Assembly (NCBI RefSeq): GCF_025698545.1
Contig: NC_068572.1
Span: 1,736,001-1,800,000 of the forward strand
Direction: 5' to 3'
DNA from: Gossypium raimondii
Taxonomy: Eukaryota > Streptophyta > Magnoliopsida > Malvales > Malvaceae
Length of the DNA: 64,000 nt
The notes beneath the pieces were generated by a model. That model worked only from the letters and a program-made list of their open reading frames with translations, did not search any database and was not told the origin of the DNA. Positions 11,701 to 23,565 of the stretch are shown piece after piece. The position numbers and the translations under genes were made by a program. Numbering within the stretch: position 1 is the stretch's first letter; each line of letters opens with the position of its first letter.

Positions 11701-11912
11701 CTTTTGTTCCATGACTCTATGTCTATCCTGGGGTAAGGATCTTTATTATAACTACCAGAATTCAAATCACAATCAACAGAAATGGTGGTTTTATAATGGA
11801 GCAAAGCGTCTCGTTCGTGAGGGAGACATACATGAGAGGATGGAGGGGGAACAGAGGAAGACAAAGTCCATGAAAGTTGCAAGACCACCAAAACTAGGCA
11901 AAGGCTTCCCAT
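8760..11912 (-). CDS. RLP-A: Cf-9/Hcr9-type receptor-like protein, full length
   Basis: Single-exon, 1050-residue cell-surface receptor without kinase. The ATG at 11912 is chosen; the five-codon extension upstream starts with TTG. Order of parts: signal peptide (MGSLCLVLVVLQLSWTLSSS), N-terminal cap with Cys pairs (CCSWEGVKC near residues 74-82), a long run of extracellular LRRs of the LxxLxLxxNxLxGxIP type, an island domain (about 800-850, includes KEWLYS and NVTTKRLE), four closing LRRs, C-terminal cap with CGLPLSKQC, one membrane helix (about 995-1018; MGYGSGVVVGLSLGYIVF with GxxxG), and a basic tail ending RNRPRRN. The GxxxG helix and lack of kinase fit RLPs that work with SOBIR1 and BAK1-type co-receptors in pathogen recognition. 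Ligand unknown. Three successive LRRs near 10425-10630 are nearly identical at DNA level. Confidence 0.92.
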   Translation of the reverse strand: MGSLCLVLVVLQLSWTLSSSVPPPSSHVCLPHERDALLHYKTTISVDCDLNSGSYNKDPYPRIDIESWNKSTDCCSWEGVKCDNVAGHVIGIDLSHSCLVGSLFANNSLFQLHNLQWLDLSSNNLRGSLLENTSSLFHFHGLRRLNLAGNSFNGTISSKLFSQLVSLTHLNLSFNGIFDDVESYLRFDGEGFDMLARNLTKLRNLVLDTVDMSDVELTSFLNLSSSLEHLSLEACELHGEFPSQVFQLPNLKVLGLNGNFNLTGYLPKTNWSSSLELLDLSSCDFRGSIPTLFGNLTQIIAVDLSGNSLEGQIPDVFGSLRKLTSLSFPYCNLSGPLPRSIFNLTKITHLDLRSNHLEGPFPNHVNELQFLEDLLLNNNSISGGVPSWLFTLPSLLQLDLGYNKLIGPIDQIQKPGFVQHVDLSYNDIGGPIPYSIFYLVNLTELDLSSNNLSGPIPYSIFYLVNLTELDLSSNNLSGPIPYSIFDLVNLRELDLSSNNLSGVIKSDMLSKLMSLEVLDVSSNRLLSLSTRSNDVNYSFPQLTTVSFSDCSVRQFPSFFQTSNLQYLYLSNNMISGGISKWEAEGWERLLFLDLSHNFLTALEQFPGNNLRMLNLQSNLLQGPILSTCLNSQIPILKELEVFIISENNLTGNIPSICNLSSLDVLDLSKNSLSGTIPDCLGNFSHLTFLDLQMNNFFGKIPDSFVNNSELSHLLLNDNQLEGLVPSSLANSISLEVLNLGNNKLTDRFPCWLVSLPSLQVIILRFNRFYGPLPHSVASSNFSALRIIDLSENDFTGTLPMKLFQNLRAMKDKPKEWLYSIAFKFRGSRFGSDIYEIPVNVTTKRLEMELTKTVAIFVSMDLSNNQFCGKIPKDVGQLISLQMLNFSHNNITGPIPASFGNLVALESLDLSSNKLDGRIPSEMTSLTFLEVLNLSNNNLVGPIPHGNQFGTFDNDSYSGNLGLCGLPLSKQCVNHGGAEPPSPLVVEHKGSEIPFFWQVILMGYGSGVVVGLSLGYIVFTTGRPWWFVTKVERDWQYNFMRWIRRNRPRRN
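10425..10628 (-). repeat. 72-bp in-frame LRR repeat within RLP-A
   Basis: A 72-base unit (24 codons, one LRR; NLTELDLSSNNLSGPIPYSI) occurs two to three times in a row with almost no base differences. The other RLPs here have diverged LRRs at this place. It looks like recent unequal exchange or slippage that lengthened the ectodomain by about one repeat. Confidence 0.9.
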
Positions 11913-12048
11913 AGTTTTTTTCTCCAAAAAAAGAGAGGGTGAGTGATGAGATACGGATGGAATTAGTGATAATTATTTCGAGAATGGTAAGCTTGGAAGA
12001 CTAGATGGGTCAAAGTCTCTCAAAGTTGAGTGACTCAGGGGGATTTGG

Positions 12049-12205
12049 TTATGAGGAATTTAAGGCTTTGATTACATATGTTTTTGAAAGCAGGTTGGAA
12101 CAAACACTCAGCATTTCCAAACGCTTTCCTGGAAATTGCTCCAAAGTGATAAAAGAGAAGTTATTTGAAGGGTCTACTAATAGTTGGATTTGCAACAATG
12201 AATAA
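12049..12205 (-). pseudogene. RLP relic sliver upstream of RLP-A
   Basis: Reads 'LEQFPGKRLEMLSVCSNLL' on the minus strand, matching the LRR 'LEQFPGNNLRMLNLQSNLL' inside the RLPs. Only about 30 codons are recognisable. Related slivers lie at 24296-24340, 25530-25640, 33878-33905, 42720-42850 and 63434-63590, i.e. in the upstream region of each RLP unit. Confidence 0.7.
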
Positions 12206-12865
12206 AATATTCTAAATTTAATCACCTTTTTACCCAATTAGAAAGTTTAAAATAGTTTCATGGATGAAGGAAACAAAAATGTAGGCCTTACTGTTACTGC
12301 CTTCAGGTTTAAACATGTAATTCAAATTCAATTACTTCAAATATTATTAATAAGTATAGCAAATGTCTTATTAAATTGATCAAAATAAAACCAAATTTAA
12401 TAAATAATTTTCTTATATATTAAAATGTTACATATTTAAATTAACGGAATGCTATTAATATTATTATCGATTAGATTTCAATTTTAAAATGGGAAAACAT
12501 AATAACAATACTTTTAAAGTAAAATTATATGGATTAACAAAATAATTAAACCAAAATATAATTTACAACTTTATTATTATTTATTTGAAAACATTAATCA
12601 TAAATTGTAAGATGATCATCTATATATAAAAAACTTATCAATGGATCATACAATTCAATTACACAAGTAGACACATGATACTCAAATTAATAGTATTTTT
12701 TTAATATATATTGGTTATTTTTACCTATAATTTCGTGCCAACATCTTCTTAATTATTCTCAGTTTACAAATTAATAAAATCTCAATTATATCACATAAAA
12801 GTCTATCCCATTTTATACGGCAAATTAATAAAATCTTAGTTGTACCATATAAAAGTCTATCCCAC
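12206..12865. other. AT-rich DNA, end of unit A
   Basis: No gene. Part of it (about 12420-12850) resembles 32390-32740, including 'ggattaacaaaataattaaa' and the 'aagtctatccca' motif that recurs in most RLP flanks. Confidence 0.5.
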
Positions 12866-14964
12866 TTTATATATGAATCCGCGAACCAAAATTCAAATAG
12901 TTCTTTTCTCTAATCTCTGACACTGAACGTCAGATGGATTTAGATTTAAGGTATATTCTTTTACTCGTCGATAGATACTGATTCGTCGTACTGATCATCG
13001 AATCGTTGCTTTGAACTTGCTAGCAAAATTTTTTTCTAAAAAAAAATGAACCCAGTGACATATATATATATATATATATATATATTTTTGAATATATAGT
13101 TCAGTGATTTAAATGAAAACTTTCGAATAGTTAAATGATCAAATTGCAATTTTTTAGTTAAGTGGCCAAAACAAAAACTTACTCATAGTTTAGTGATTAA
13201 TGGTGTAGTTTACCCTTATAAAAATGTCTACAACTCTTATTTAGAGGTTTTATAGGTCATGTCCATACATATTGTATCAATATCATATATAGTTATCCAA
13301 ATTGACCCTACTTGAAATATAAGACTCAAATTTTGTTCAAGCTTATATTTGTAAATGCTAACTTAAGTCCATTTAAGGTGATCCATGTTAACTTTTATTT
13401 TTAAAATATAATTATTCTATTTAATATTTAGTAATTATATATATCTTTTATTATTATTTTATATTTTTTATTAAAATTTTAAATATAAACAATTTAACAT
13501 ATATATTTTAATGTTTACATTATAGTTTAGTATATTTAATTTTATACGATATAAATTACAATATATAAAAGAAAAAAACCTATGACAAACTTAGGCCAAG
13601 TCGAGTTTTAGCTTTGAATTTTAGAGTTTGAGCTTGACCTATATTTTAAACATGCTTTTTTTTTTTCTCAAACTCAATTTTCGTCTCTAATATTTCTATT
13701 CAAAGTCTCCTTAATTTCAGGTAGATCTTCGGGTTTGGGTGGGTAACCTTTCTCTTCCTGAAATAGTAAATAATTTTACTAGATATTATAAAATCATATA
13801 AAAATAGTTAAAATGTTATAAAGTGTTATAAAAACATAGCTTAAACAATTATCAACTGTTGTTTATCCTATGACCCCCATTCACACATATACTAATATTT
13901 ATATTCATGGATAAGGTATATGAATGTGATTGGAGTTTGATCAGCTTATCTACTCCAACTCCAGTGCTCTAATTTCACACATATACTAACATTCATATTC
14001 ATAGATGAGGTCTTCCACGACCTTAGTTTTTACAGCATTGTTCTATATATAAATATAAAACATGTCTCTCCATCCAATAATATTAACTCATGATGAAAAG
14101 AAGCCTCCTTTCATTACCACTAATCTCAATTAATCTTCATGTTGTAGCCTGTAAAAGAAGCCTCCATTTTCTTCTAGTCTCACAAGTTCTCTATAACATA
14201 CACACATATATATAGTACAATGGTTAATTTGAATGGATGGGAAGTGGGAATCAATTACAGGCCTCTCTGAACTCCAAACCTGAAAGGAAGGTACGGCTGC
14301 CAATTCATGAGTGCCCCTGGATGCGTACATTATATGATGTTGATCAAGATTTTCATTAAAGAGGGAATTGTAATGGCAGATCAACAACTATATGTTGCAA
14401 CACATGAAGCAAAACTTGTTCATTAGTGAGATAAACAAATGAAGAAGATGGTGGCTTTACGAAAGAAGGTCGGGTGAAGGTTCATAACTTGCAATTCTTC
14501 TGTTGCTGTTATTGTCAAAGGACAGAGAACAAGAAGCAAAAACATGCAGCTAAGAAGCATGAAACAATCTGCTTATTCATTCAACTACAAAAGCAATACA
14601 TTTAAAGTCAGTTGCTTCACCAAATGCTTTACTACTCCCACTAACTATATTGAAACCAACAAAACATTGCTTACACACATGAATAAGCTGACTAATCAAC
14701 TCTATCAACACCTAAACATATAGAAAAACATGAACAACAAAGTTCATTCTTAACTAAATTACATAACAAAAGAACTAAACAAGTTTGCCATGCAGCTCGC
14801 CACCTACGAAGTCATTTTGCACTTCGCCACTTCGTGGTGTCATCTCGCAGCTCTCCACTTCGCATAGACATCTCGTAGTTCTCCACTTGTGGAGACAGCT
14901 CGCACTTCACTACTTCGCGGTGTCAGCTCGCACTTTGACATGTGCTTGAGCTGTTGCTTGGTTA

Positions 14965-15072
14965 GCCAACTTGTAATAGCTTTCCATTTGGAAATCCCAC
15001 CAATAATATTGTTATCGGAAAAACCTAAAACCCACAAATGTGATGTTTGAAAAAAAATCTCCGAGTGAACCA
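14965..15072 (-). pseudogene. RLP leucine-rich-repeat relic, second copy
   Basis: Duplicate in unit B of the relic at 7888-7985. It keeps the 'GGISKWKA' segment on the minus strand and has no ORF of gene length. Confidence 0.65.
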
Positions 15073-15642
15073 CACATCTTTTACTCATTTTAAAATAAAA
15101 TAAAATAAAACAAAACAGTCAAGTTAACCAAGTTTTAATTGTTCCACTAAAGTCTATCCCATGTTAGACTTAGTGCAATTTACATTTTTTCTTTTGTAGA
15201 AGAAAGAAAGAAGAGACAAGACATTGTTTTCTTGGGAACCAAGTCTTAATTATATCCCAATTTCATTGTCCATACTTTATATTTTGTTAATGAAATTATT
15301 GTCTGAAATAAAGAATACGTAAAAGTACATTTGTGGATTTGGAATTTAAGGATTCATGCTAAAGTGATCAGAAAGTTATGAGAATTCAACATCCTTTGGA
15401 CTCCAATTTGGAAATTTAATCAGAAAGTTATCAGAAAGTTTTAAAGAGTGGGTTGAATATTTTGTTTCTATTGATATTCGTCATCGTATTTTGAAAATAT
15501 GCGGAAATTTGCCATTAAACTTTTATGTGATTAAATTTTACTATTAAACATTAAATTTTAATTAAATTTTACTACTCAGTATCAATTTTAATGATTTGAA
15601 AACATAATTTAATAATAAAATTTATTTCAGTCAAAAATAGAA

Positions 15643-16041
15643 TGTTGATAATGGCAAGAAAAGAGTGAAAAATAGAACACGTGAAAACCCTCTTGGGAAA
15701 AAAATCACGAGCAGAGGAGAAGAAAAATCACTATATTACAAGGAGTATAGACTGCGTCTATTTATAGATTCAGAAAACATTATTCTAACCAACATCTAAT
15801 AGAAGTAATGCGGTAAGGTTGAAATAACTTATTCAAATCAATATCAAACAGAGGAAGTAAACTTCTATACGAATCCACGTCGATTTAAATAAAATCAATA
15901 TCATTCGAATTCAACATAACAAACAGAGGAAGTAAACTTCTATATGGATCCACCTCCGCCCCTTGGCCTTCGCCCTTGTGGATCCCCCCATCTTGCCACT
16001 TATATTTTATTTTAATAAGAATTTGGGTCACAACTCTAACA
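15643..16041 (-). mobile_element. Solo copia-type LTR
   Basis: On the minus strand it begins TGTTAGAGTTGTGACCC and ends CCATTATCAACA. In between it has a TATA box (TCTATAAATAG, about 15755-15770) followed by 'GTGATTTTTTTCCCAAGAGG' and 'GTTTTCACGTG', an arrangement typical of a copia R/U5 region. No internal coding region is attached, so it is a solo LTR. A short repeat 'gaggaagtaaacttctata' occurs twice inside. The flanks show no clear 5-base duplication. It is absent from unit A, so it arrived after the tandem duplication. Confidence 0.7.
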
Positions 16042-18581
16042 CTTTCAAATATTTTATTTAATAGTTATTTTAACTTATAAATATTAAAAATCAATAAATT
16101 AAGTTTAAATTTCTATTTAATGAAATAAAAACTTGGAAAATGAAAATATACATATCTTAAAAGGAAAAAAATTAAGTTAAAGTACTAGTTGCTTAACAGC
16201 TTATGTTTATGCACTACTTATAAAATTTAAGTGTTGATGGTTTTATATTAAGAATAAGAATTGAAAGTTGAAGAACAATAAATCAATTGTTTCATTAAAT
16301 TGAACAAATTTATTATTTCAATCTTATAATTTATAATTATTTGTGAAATTTGGCTTGCAAATCATATTTAAACTCCTTCATAACAATTACAATTTGGCAT
16401 CAAAATTCATATTTAATATTTGCCTAAAAGTTTAAGTTTATGGTGTACTTAAAACATATCGACACAACACTCACAAATACAAATTTAAAAATTATGATCA
16501 ACACAAAGACCCTTGCTCCCAAGGAACTGAACATGCTGAATCTTTCCATCCAATTCAATCTTGAGTTCTAATGCCACTATCACAAATTACAAAAATAGAA
16601 AAAAATAAACATTTTTTTTAACTAAAATATTAGATTAAGAAAGATGAAACTTAAGAAATACTTGTTAGAAAAGAAACTCACCTAAGTGATGTTGGATGCA
16701 TAGCTAGTTTCTTCTTGGTCTGTTTCTTCGTATCCACCTCATGAAATTGTATTGCCAGTCTCTCTCCACCTTTCTAACAAGCCACCATGGTCTTCTGATT
16801 GTGAATACAATGTATCCCAAGCTCAGTCCTACCACCACTCCACTTCCATACCCCATCAATACAACTTGCCAAAAGAAGGGTATTTCAGAACCTTCATGTT
16901 CCACCACCAATGGTGAAGGCGGTTCAGGCCCCCCATGGTTGATGCATGGCTTAGACAATGGTAATCCACAGAATCCCAAGTTACCCCTGTAGGAATCATT
17001 ATCAAAGGTATCGAATTGGTTCCCATGAGGAATTGGTCCAACAAGATTGTTGTTTGAAAGATTCAACACTTCAAGAAATGTTAGCTTCGTCATTTGAGCT
17101 GGAATCTCGCCACTGAGCTTGTTTGATGAAAGATCCAATGATTCAAGTTCTACCAAATTTCTAAATGATGCTGGGATAGAACCAGTGAAGTTGTTGTGAG
17201 AGAAGTTGAGCATTTGTAGGGAAATAAGTTGCCCGACGTCCTCAGGAATTTTTCCACAGAATTGGTTGTTTGACAAGTCAATAGATACGAAAATGGCTAC
17301 TGTCTTTGTCAATTCCATCTCCAATCTTTTCGTTGTCACATTCACAGAAATTTCATCTCCAATCTATCGCCATATGCCTCAGGAATTTGAACAATACCCC
17401 TGCCAATTCTCCTACCAACTTGGAAGACTGAGGAGTATAACCACTCTTTAGGTTTCTCTTTCATTGCTCTCAAATTTTGAAAGAGTTTCGTGGGCAATGT
17501 ACCCGTAAACTTATTTCCAGAGAGATCAATTATTCGCAATGTAGAGAAGTTAGATGAAGCTATGGAATGAGGCAGTGATCCATAAAATCTATTAAATCTC
17601 AAGATAAGAACTTTTAGTCTTGGAAGCGACTCTAACCAATGGGGAAACCTATCCGTTAACTTATTGTTCCCTAAATTCAAAAGTTCCAATGAAGTACAGT
17701 TAGCCAAAGATAGCGGCACTAATCCTTCCAATTGATTGTTATTGAGTAAAAGATGGCTCAAGTCACTATTTCTCAAAAAAGAATTAGGGATCTTGCCAAT
17801 GAAGTTGTTCATTTGCAAATCCAAGAGCTGGAGACATCCGATATTTCCAAGGCAATCAGGAATAGTTCCACTCAAGTTGTTTTTGGACAAGTCCAGAACT
17901 GTAAGTTGACTCCAATTGCAAATAGAAGAAGTGATATTTCCTGTCAGAAAGTTGGAATGAAGGTTGAGATATTCCAAACTGTTACCCGGAAATTGCTCCA
18001 AAGCAGTCAGAAAGTTATGAGAAAGGTCCAACCATAGCAATCCTTCCCACCGTACAGCTTCCCATTTGGAAATTCCACCAGAAATCATGTTATTGGAAAG
18101 ATCTAAAATTTGCAAGTACGATGTCTGAAAGAAATTCGGGAACTGCATTACACTGCAACCAGAGAATATCACAGTTCTAAGCTGGGGGAAAGAATACTCC
18201 ACATCATTGCCGCTTGTGCTTAATGATAATAAACTATTACTTGAAACATTAATAAATTCAAGACTCGTGAGTTTTGAAAGCATATCTGACTTGATCACGC
18301 CACTCAAGTTGTTTGATGACAAATCGAGTAAAGTAAGGTATGCAAGATCAAAAATGGAATCTGGGATTGGACCACTCAAGTTGTTGGAGGACAAATGAAG
18401 CTTAGTAAGGTTCACAAGATAAAAAATGGAATAGGGTATTGAATCACTAATGTTATTATAACTCAAATCAACCTCTTGGATGGAACTAGGCTTCTGAATT
18501 CGATCAATCGGGCCAACTAGTTTGTTATAACCGAGGTCCACCAGTAGAAGAGATGGCAGAGTAAACAGCCAAGATGGTACT

Positions 18582-19080
18582 TGTTGGAACAATGGCAGCA
18601 GCAAACATCAAACAAAGTTACAATACAGTGTTTGCAAGACTGAAGCAAGAAGAATCGAAGCAAAGAAAAGCAAAGCAAAGCAAAATGAACAAAATTGAAT
18701 ACTCAAGCAAAGTTGTAACTGAACATTACATTTTTCATTCAAAATTTGAAATAAAAGGAGTTACAATTTGTTCATTTGACGATTACCTACTAATCTAACG
18801 CCTCCACTAATTTACTGACCAATGTAAGCTTAAGTCAAATACAAAATGAGTGACATATCGCTTTTACATCACTATCTAATCACTAACTTAATCTTACTAA
18901 CTATTGAAGCTAGTTGCAATTAAACTGAACTAAATTACAACAAAACAAAACAGCAATGCCGGTTGCTTCATTTGGTCCAAAACCATTCGTGCGCACCAAG
19001 CAAAGTGAGTGAGCTCGATAGGCACGATCTCGATAGTAGCATGCTTCGGCTCCATGTTGCATTGCGTCCGACTTTCAACA
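18582..19080 (-). repeat. 3' LTR of copia element 1
   Basis: Paired with 23067-23565. Most differences between the pair fall at CTG/CAG: for instance 'tactgacca' here against 'tacgacca', and 'cttcggctcc' here against 'cttctggctcc'. Confidence 0.9.
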
Positions 19081-22000
19081 CTCCTCCTTGGACTGTATGC
19101 AACACATTCCAATTGCACTTCTCAAAGATTCAAATCGAGCGACCCCTAAGGGCTTGGTCATTATGTCGACCAATTGTGCCTCGAGTTTCGCAATGCACAA
19201 GGTGACTTCCTTTGCTTGTTCAAACCTCTCTAACAAAATGCGTTTGATTTTAAAATGCTTAGTCTTACCATGGAACACAGGGTTCTTGGCTATTGCAACG
19301 CAGATGATTATCCACCCAAATTTCAGCTTGCTTCATCTTGAGTTTCATTAAGGTCATGAAGCGACTTCTTTAGCCAAATGGCTCGATTAATCGCTTCCTG
19401 CTGCAAAGAATGTACTGCTTCGGTGTGGATGAGCAACAGTTCTTTGCTTTTTGAACTCCAAAAAACATCCCGATCCAAGTGTAAAGAAGTATCCCGAGGT
19501 ACTCTTCATGTCATCAAGGATCCACCTTGATCCTTGTCGAGTAGCCTTCTAGTTTCAGTTGGTTCCCACTTTCAAACATTACACCAAAACTAGCAGTGCC
19601 CTTGATGTATCTAAGGACCCTCTTTTTCGCTTTCAAATGTGCTTCATTGCAACAATGCATGAATCTCGATAACGGTGACACCAAACATGATGTCGGCCCG
19701 GTTGTCGTTAGATACAACAGACAACCAACTAGGCTTCGATAGTGCCTCTTATCAACCCTCTGCTTATCACTCTCGCTAGTCGACTTTTCTCCTTGAGCCC
19801 TTTGGTGTCTGATCGCTTTCTGATTATGCATGCAAAATTTGTCTAGGATCTTCAAAGCAAATGAGTGTTGGCTGATGAAGATACCTCGATCAGACTGGTG
19901 CACTTCCATGCCAAGGAAGTAAGTCATGATCCCCAAATCTGTCATCTCAAACACTTGCTGCATTTGGACCTTGAACTCATCAATGAGCTCAACTTTGCTC
20001 CCTGTCACAAGCAAATCATCTACATACAAGGAGACAATCAGCAAGGTTTCATGTTCTGACCTTTTAACATACAGGGTAGGTTCACTAAGACTCTTCACAA
20101 ATCCAAGATTGGTCAGGTAAGCATCAACTCTGTCATACCAGGCCCTTGGTGCCTGTTTCAGACCATAGAGGGCCTTTCTCAACTTGTACACTTTGTCTTC
20201 ATGTCCAACAACTTCAAAACCTTCAGGTTGCTCGATGAAGATCTCTTCCTTGAGAAAACCATTCAGAAATGCTGATTTGACATCCAATTGGTGAACTCTC
20301 CACTGCTTCTGAGCTGCTAAAGCAAACAGCAGCTTAATTGTATCCAGTCTTGCCACTGGAGCAAAAGTCTCTAGGTAGTCAACACCATCTCGCCGATTGT
20401 AGCCCTTCACCACAAGCCCGGCCTTGTGCTTGTTGATGAGCCATCACATTGTACTTGGCCCGGTACACCCATTTAACTCCTATGACCCTCTTGTGTTCAG
20501 TGCGCTCACCAACTCCCAAGTCGATTTTGTTGATCATTTCCAACTCGGCTTCCATAGCTTTCATCCACTTCATTCTTAGCGACCTCTTCAAAGTCTGAAG
20601 GTTCAATCACAAACAACATTGCACCTCGATAGACATCACCAAAGTTCTAGTGCCCCTCTTTGGTATGTCATCTACAACATCTTCTCCTGGTCCCTCTTCT
20701 ATGGGTTCAAACAACCAAGTCCAACGGTCCATTTCGGACATGTAAACTTCAACACCATTCCAATTCCACACTTTTCCTCATCAAACTTTACATCCTGTTG
20801 ACTAAGACCTTCTTTCTTTGAGGATCATACACTCTATAGCCCTTCTTGTTCTTCTTGTAGCCAACAAAGATTCTGAGAGTTGCTCGCTCTCAAGCTTGGT
20901 CCTTTTCTCTCTGGAATAAGTGCATAACATACACACCAAACACTTTTAAGTGTGTTACCACAGTTTGACCCCATGCCAAGCTTCAAAGGAGTTTTATCCT
21001 TGATCGCTCGAGTTGGCGATCTGTTGAGCGATACACTGCGAGGTGTTGATCGCCTCACCAAAAGCGGCTTGAAGCTTGCCTTGAAACAAGAGGCATCGGC
21101 CATGTTCAAGACAGATCCTATTCTTTCTCTCACAGACTCCATTCATTGAGGAGTATAGACTATTGTGGTGATGGTGAATCCAAAGATGTCACAAAGCTTC
21201 AAATCTCTCGACACATATTGAGCCATTATCATCCTCAAGGCTCTAATTTTGCAACTGACCGATTTTCAAGATAAGCCTTGAATTTGCGAAGGCTTCAAAC
21301 ACTTCGACTTTAACTTCAAGAAGTAGACCCAACACAACCTTGTTAAATCATCTATAAACAGGCAAAGTACACTTCTCACCGATTGAGGTGTTCTCATAGG
21401 GCCACAAACATCGAGTGCACCAATTCGAGCTTGTTTTGAGCTCTCCAAGCCTTGTCGGAGGAAAAGGTAGTCTAGCTTGCTTACCAAGTGACAAACCTCA
21501 CAAACATTCCCACTAACCTCAATTTTGAAATGTCATCAACTAAATTCAGCCTATGTAGTAAATCAAGAGATCTAAAATTGGCATGGCCTAGTCTCTTATG
21601 CCACAAATCAGTGTTATCAGCAAGGCTGGTGTATGCCTTTCTTTCTACTTGGCTAACATCCAACATGAAGCATCTATCAGTCATAGAGACTGAGATTAAC
21701 TCTGCACCATTCATGTCTTGAACAAGACAACAACCATCCTTGAAAACTAATGTATAGCCCTTTTCAACTAATTGGCCTACACTAAGCAAATTCTGGTCTA
21801 AATCAGGTACAAAAAGCACATCTGTGATCAGCTTGTTACCTGAACCAGTGCTAACCAAAGACTTGCCCTTGCCCTTAGCCTCAATCGACTTGCCATCTCC
21901 AATTCTAATCCTCGAGTGGAAGCTTCATCTAGGCCCTTGAGCGACTTCTCGTCACGCCATATGGTGTGAGCAACCACTGTCTAGTAGCCAATCATTGCTG

Positions 22001-22948
22001 GCCTTGGTTGTGCCAACAAAGCAAGTTGCTGTGAACACATGCTCCTCCTGAGCTTGAATGTCCTCAGCAGGTCTAGCTTGTTGCAGAGCAGCCTTCATTG
22101 GTTTGCCCTTGCACACCTTCTCCACATGGCCAAACTGCTTGCACTTTCTACATTGAATATCTGACCTAAACCAGCAATACTTTTCTGAATGTGTTGTCTT
22201 CTTGCAATGAACACATGGTGGGAACACCCTTTTTGCTTCATCTTTTCCTGACTTGACCCTTCTATTATGCGGGGCTTCTTGCCTTTTGCACTCACACTCG
22301 AGCCTTCACCGGCTTTAGCACTCGAAAGCGACTTCAGATTCTCCTCCGCCTATTTGCCCTCCTTTGCTCAAGTGCATACGGGGAGTTTATCACTCGAGAC
22401 AATGAAATGGTGATAAGTCCCTCGAGTCCTCAAGTGAAGAGATTTTGACTCAAATTTCTCGGGGAGAGTTGTAATGACCTTTTCAACAACTCGCTCTCTG
22501 TGAAGTCCACTCCCGGGAGCCTAATGTTGTTGACAATGGCCATTATCCCGTCTCGAGTATCGCTTGATGGTCTCGAGACTCCTTCATCCTCAAATTCTCA
22601 AAGTCTCTCCGAGGTTAATCACTTGTTGTTGCCTTGTCTTATCGGTCCCCATGAACTCCTCCTTGACTTCTCCCAAGCACGCTTTGGTGAGTCACGAGCC
22701 ATGATGCGAGTAAAATCACATCGAGACTCCATTTTGCAAGCGTGCCATAGCCTTATGCTTCTTGGCTCGCTCCTCAAGTATGTTGCCTCATCTGCAATGG
22801 TGGGATTGGCTCTTAATGGAGGTGGTTCAGCATCATTCTCGATCACACTCCAAAGATCATGTGCACGGAGATAAGTCTTCATTTTAACTATCCAAATGTG
22901 ATAGTTTTCACCATGAACACTTGGTGGAGGTGGTGGAGTGAAACTCAT
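19075..22948 (-). pseudogene. Copia element 1 gag-pol, apparently frameshifted
   Basis: From the right: gag (22948-22619, MSFTPPPPPSVHGENYHIW), CCHC zinc knuckle (CRKCKQFGHVEKVC) and protease active site (WLLDSGCSHHMA) at 22227-21952, integrase zinc and core pieces (LWHKRLGHANFRS near 21610; DVCGPM and FIDDLTRLCWVYFL near 21350), RT (20413-19514) with QLDVKSAFLNGF, YGLKQAPRAW and YVDD, and an RNase H end with TKHFKIK at 19278-19075. At least six reading-frame breaks separate these parts. Several lie at 'tcg' or 'cg' where CTG would restore the expected copia frame, so some may be sequencing errors rather than decay. Confidence 0.85.
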
Positions 22949-23066
22949 TCGCTAAACCGATTTTAAGTGCTTGATCCTTTCGATTTTAAGCTTTCTTGAT
23001 GGTTTTGATTTAAACTCAACAAAGTACAAAAATGGCCTCTCAAAGATTCGGGCTCATGATACCATT

Positions 23067-23565
23067 TGTTGGAACAATGGCGTGACAAACATCAAACAAA
23101 GTTACAATACAAGTGTTTGCAAGATCAAGTAAGAAGAATCGAAGCAAAGAAAAGCAAAGCAAAGCAAAATGAACAAAATTGAATACTCAAGAAAGTTGTA
23201 ATCGAACATTACATTTTCATTCAAAATTTGAAATAAAAGGAGTTACAATTTGTTCATTTGACGATTACCTACTAATCTAACGCCTCCACTAATTTACGAC
23301 CAATGTAAGCTTAAGTCAAATACAAAATGAGTGACATATCGCTTTTACATCACTATCTAATCACTAACTTAATCTTACTAACTATTGAAGCTAGTTGCAA
23401 TTAAATGAACTAAATTACAACAAAACAAAAAGCAATGCCGGTTGCTTCATTTGGTCCAAAACCATTAAATGCGCACCAAGCAAAGTGAGTTGAGCTCGAT
23501 AGTCTGCTGATCTCGATAGTAGCATGCTTCTGGCTCCATGTTGCATTGCAGTCCAGCTTTCAACA
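23067..23565 (-). repeat. 5' LTR of copia element 1
   Basis: Begins TGTTGGAACAATGGCG on the plus strand and ends TTTCAACA. It is followed immediately by RLP-B N-terminal coding sequence. Confidence 0.9.

Larger units (their letters stand above)
5760..12865. repeat. Tandem segmental duplication, unit A (~7.1 kb)
   Basis: From about 5760 ('tatatgaatccgcgaacc') the sequence is repeated nearly base for base from about 12866, through 7005-7262 versus 14130-14387, the AAAAT run, the RLP 3' flank and the RLP gene itself. Unit A carries the intact RLP-A. Differences are mostly small indels and repeat-length changes, so the duplication is fairly recent. Confidence 0.9.
12866..18581. repeat. Tandem segmental duplication, unit B
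   Basis: Copy of unit A starting inside the MITE-like element. Relative to unit A it has gained about 0.9 kb at 15400-16290 (including a solo LTR), has shortened its AAAAT run, and is then interrupted by the copia element at 18582. The rest of its RLP gene resumes at 23566. Confidence 0.88.
18582..23565 (-). mobile_element. Ty1-copia retrotransposon 1 (in RLP-B)
   Basis: Two 499-base LTRs (18582-19080 and 23067-23565) begin TGTTGGAAC and end TTTCAACA. On the minus strand the 5' LTR is followed by a TGGTATCATGAGCCC primer-binding site (about 23050-23064). Gene order gag, protease, integrase, RT, RNase H is that of copia. The host bases next to the two ends differ (gtact at left, ataac at right), so there is no target-site duplication. 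Confidence 0.93.
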
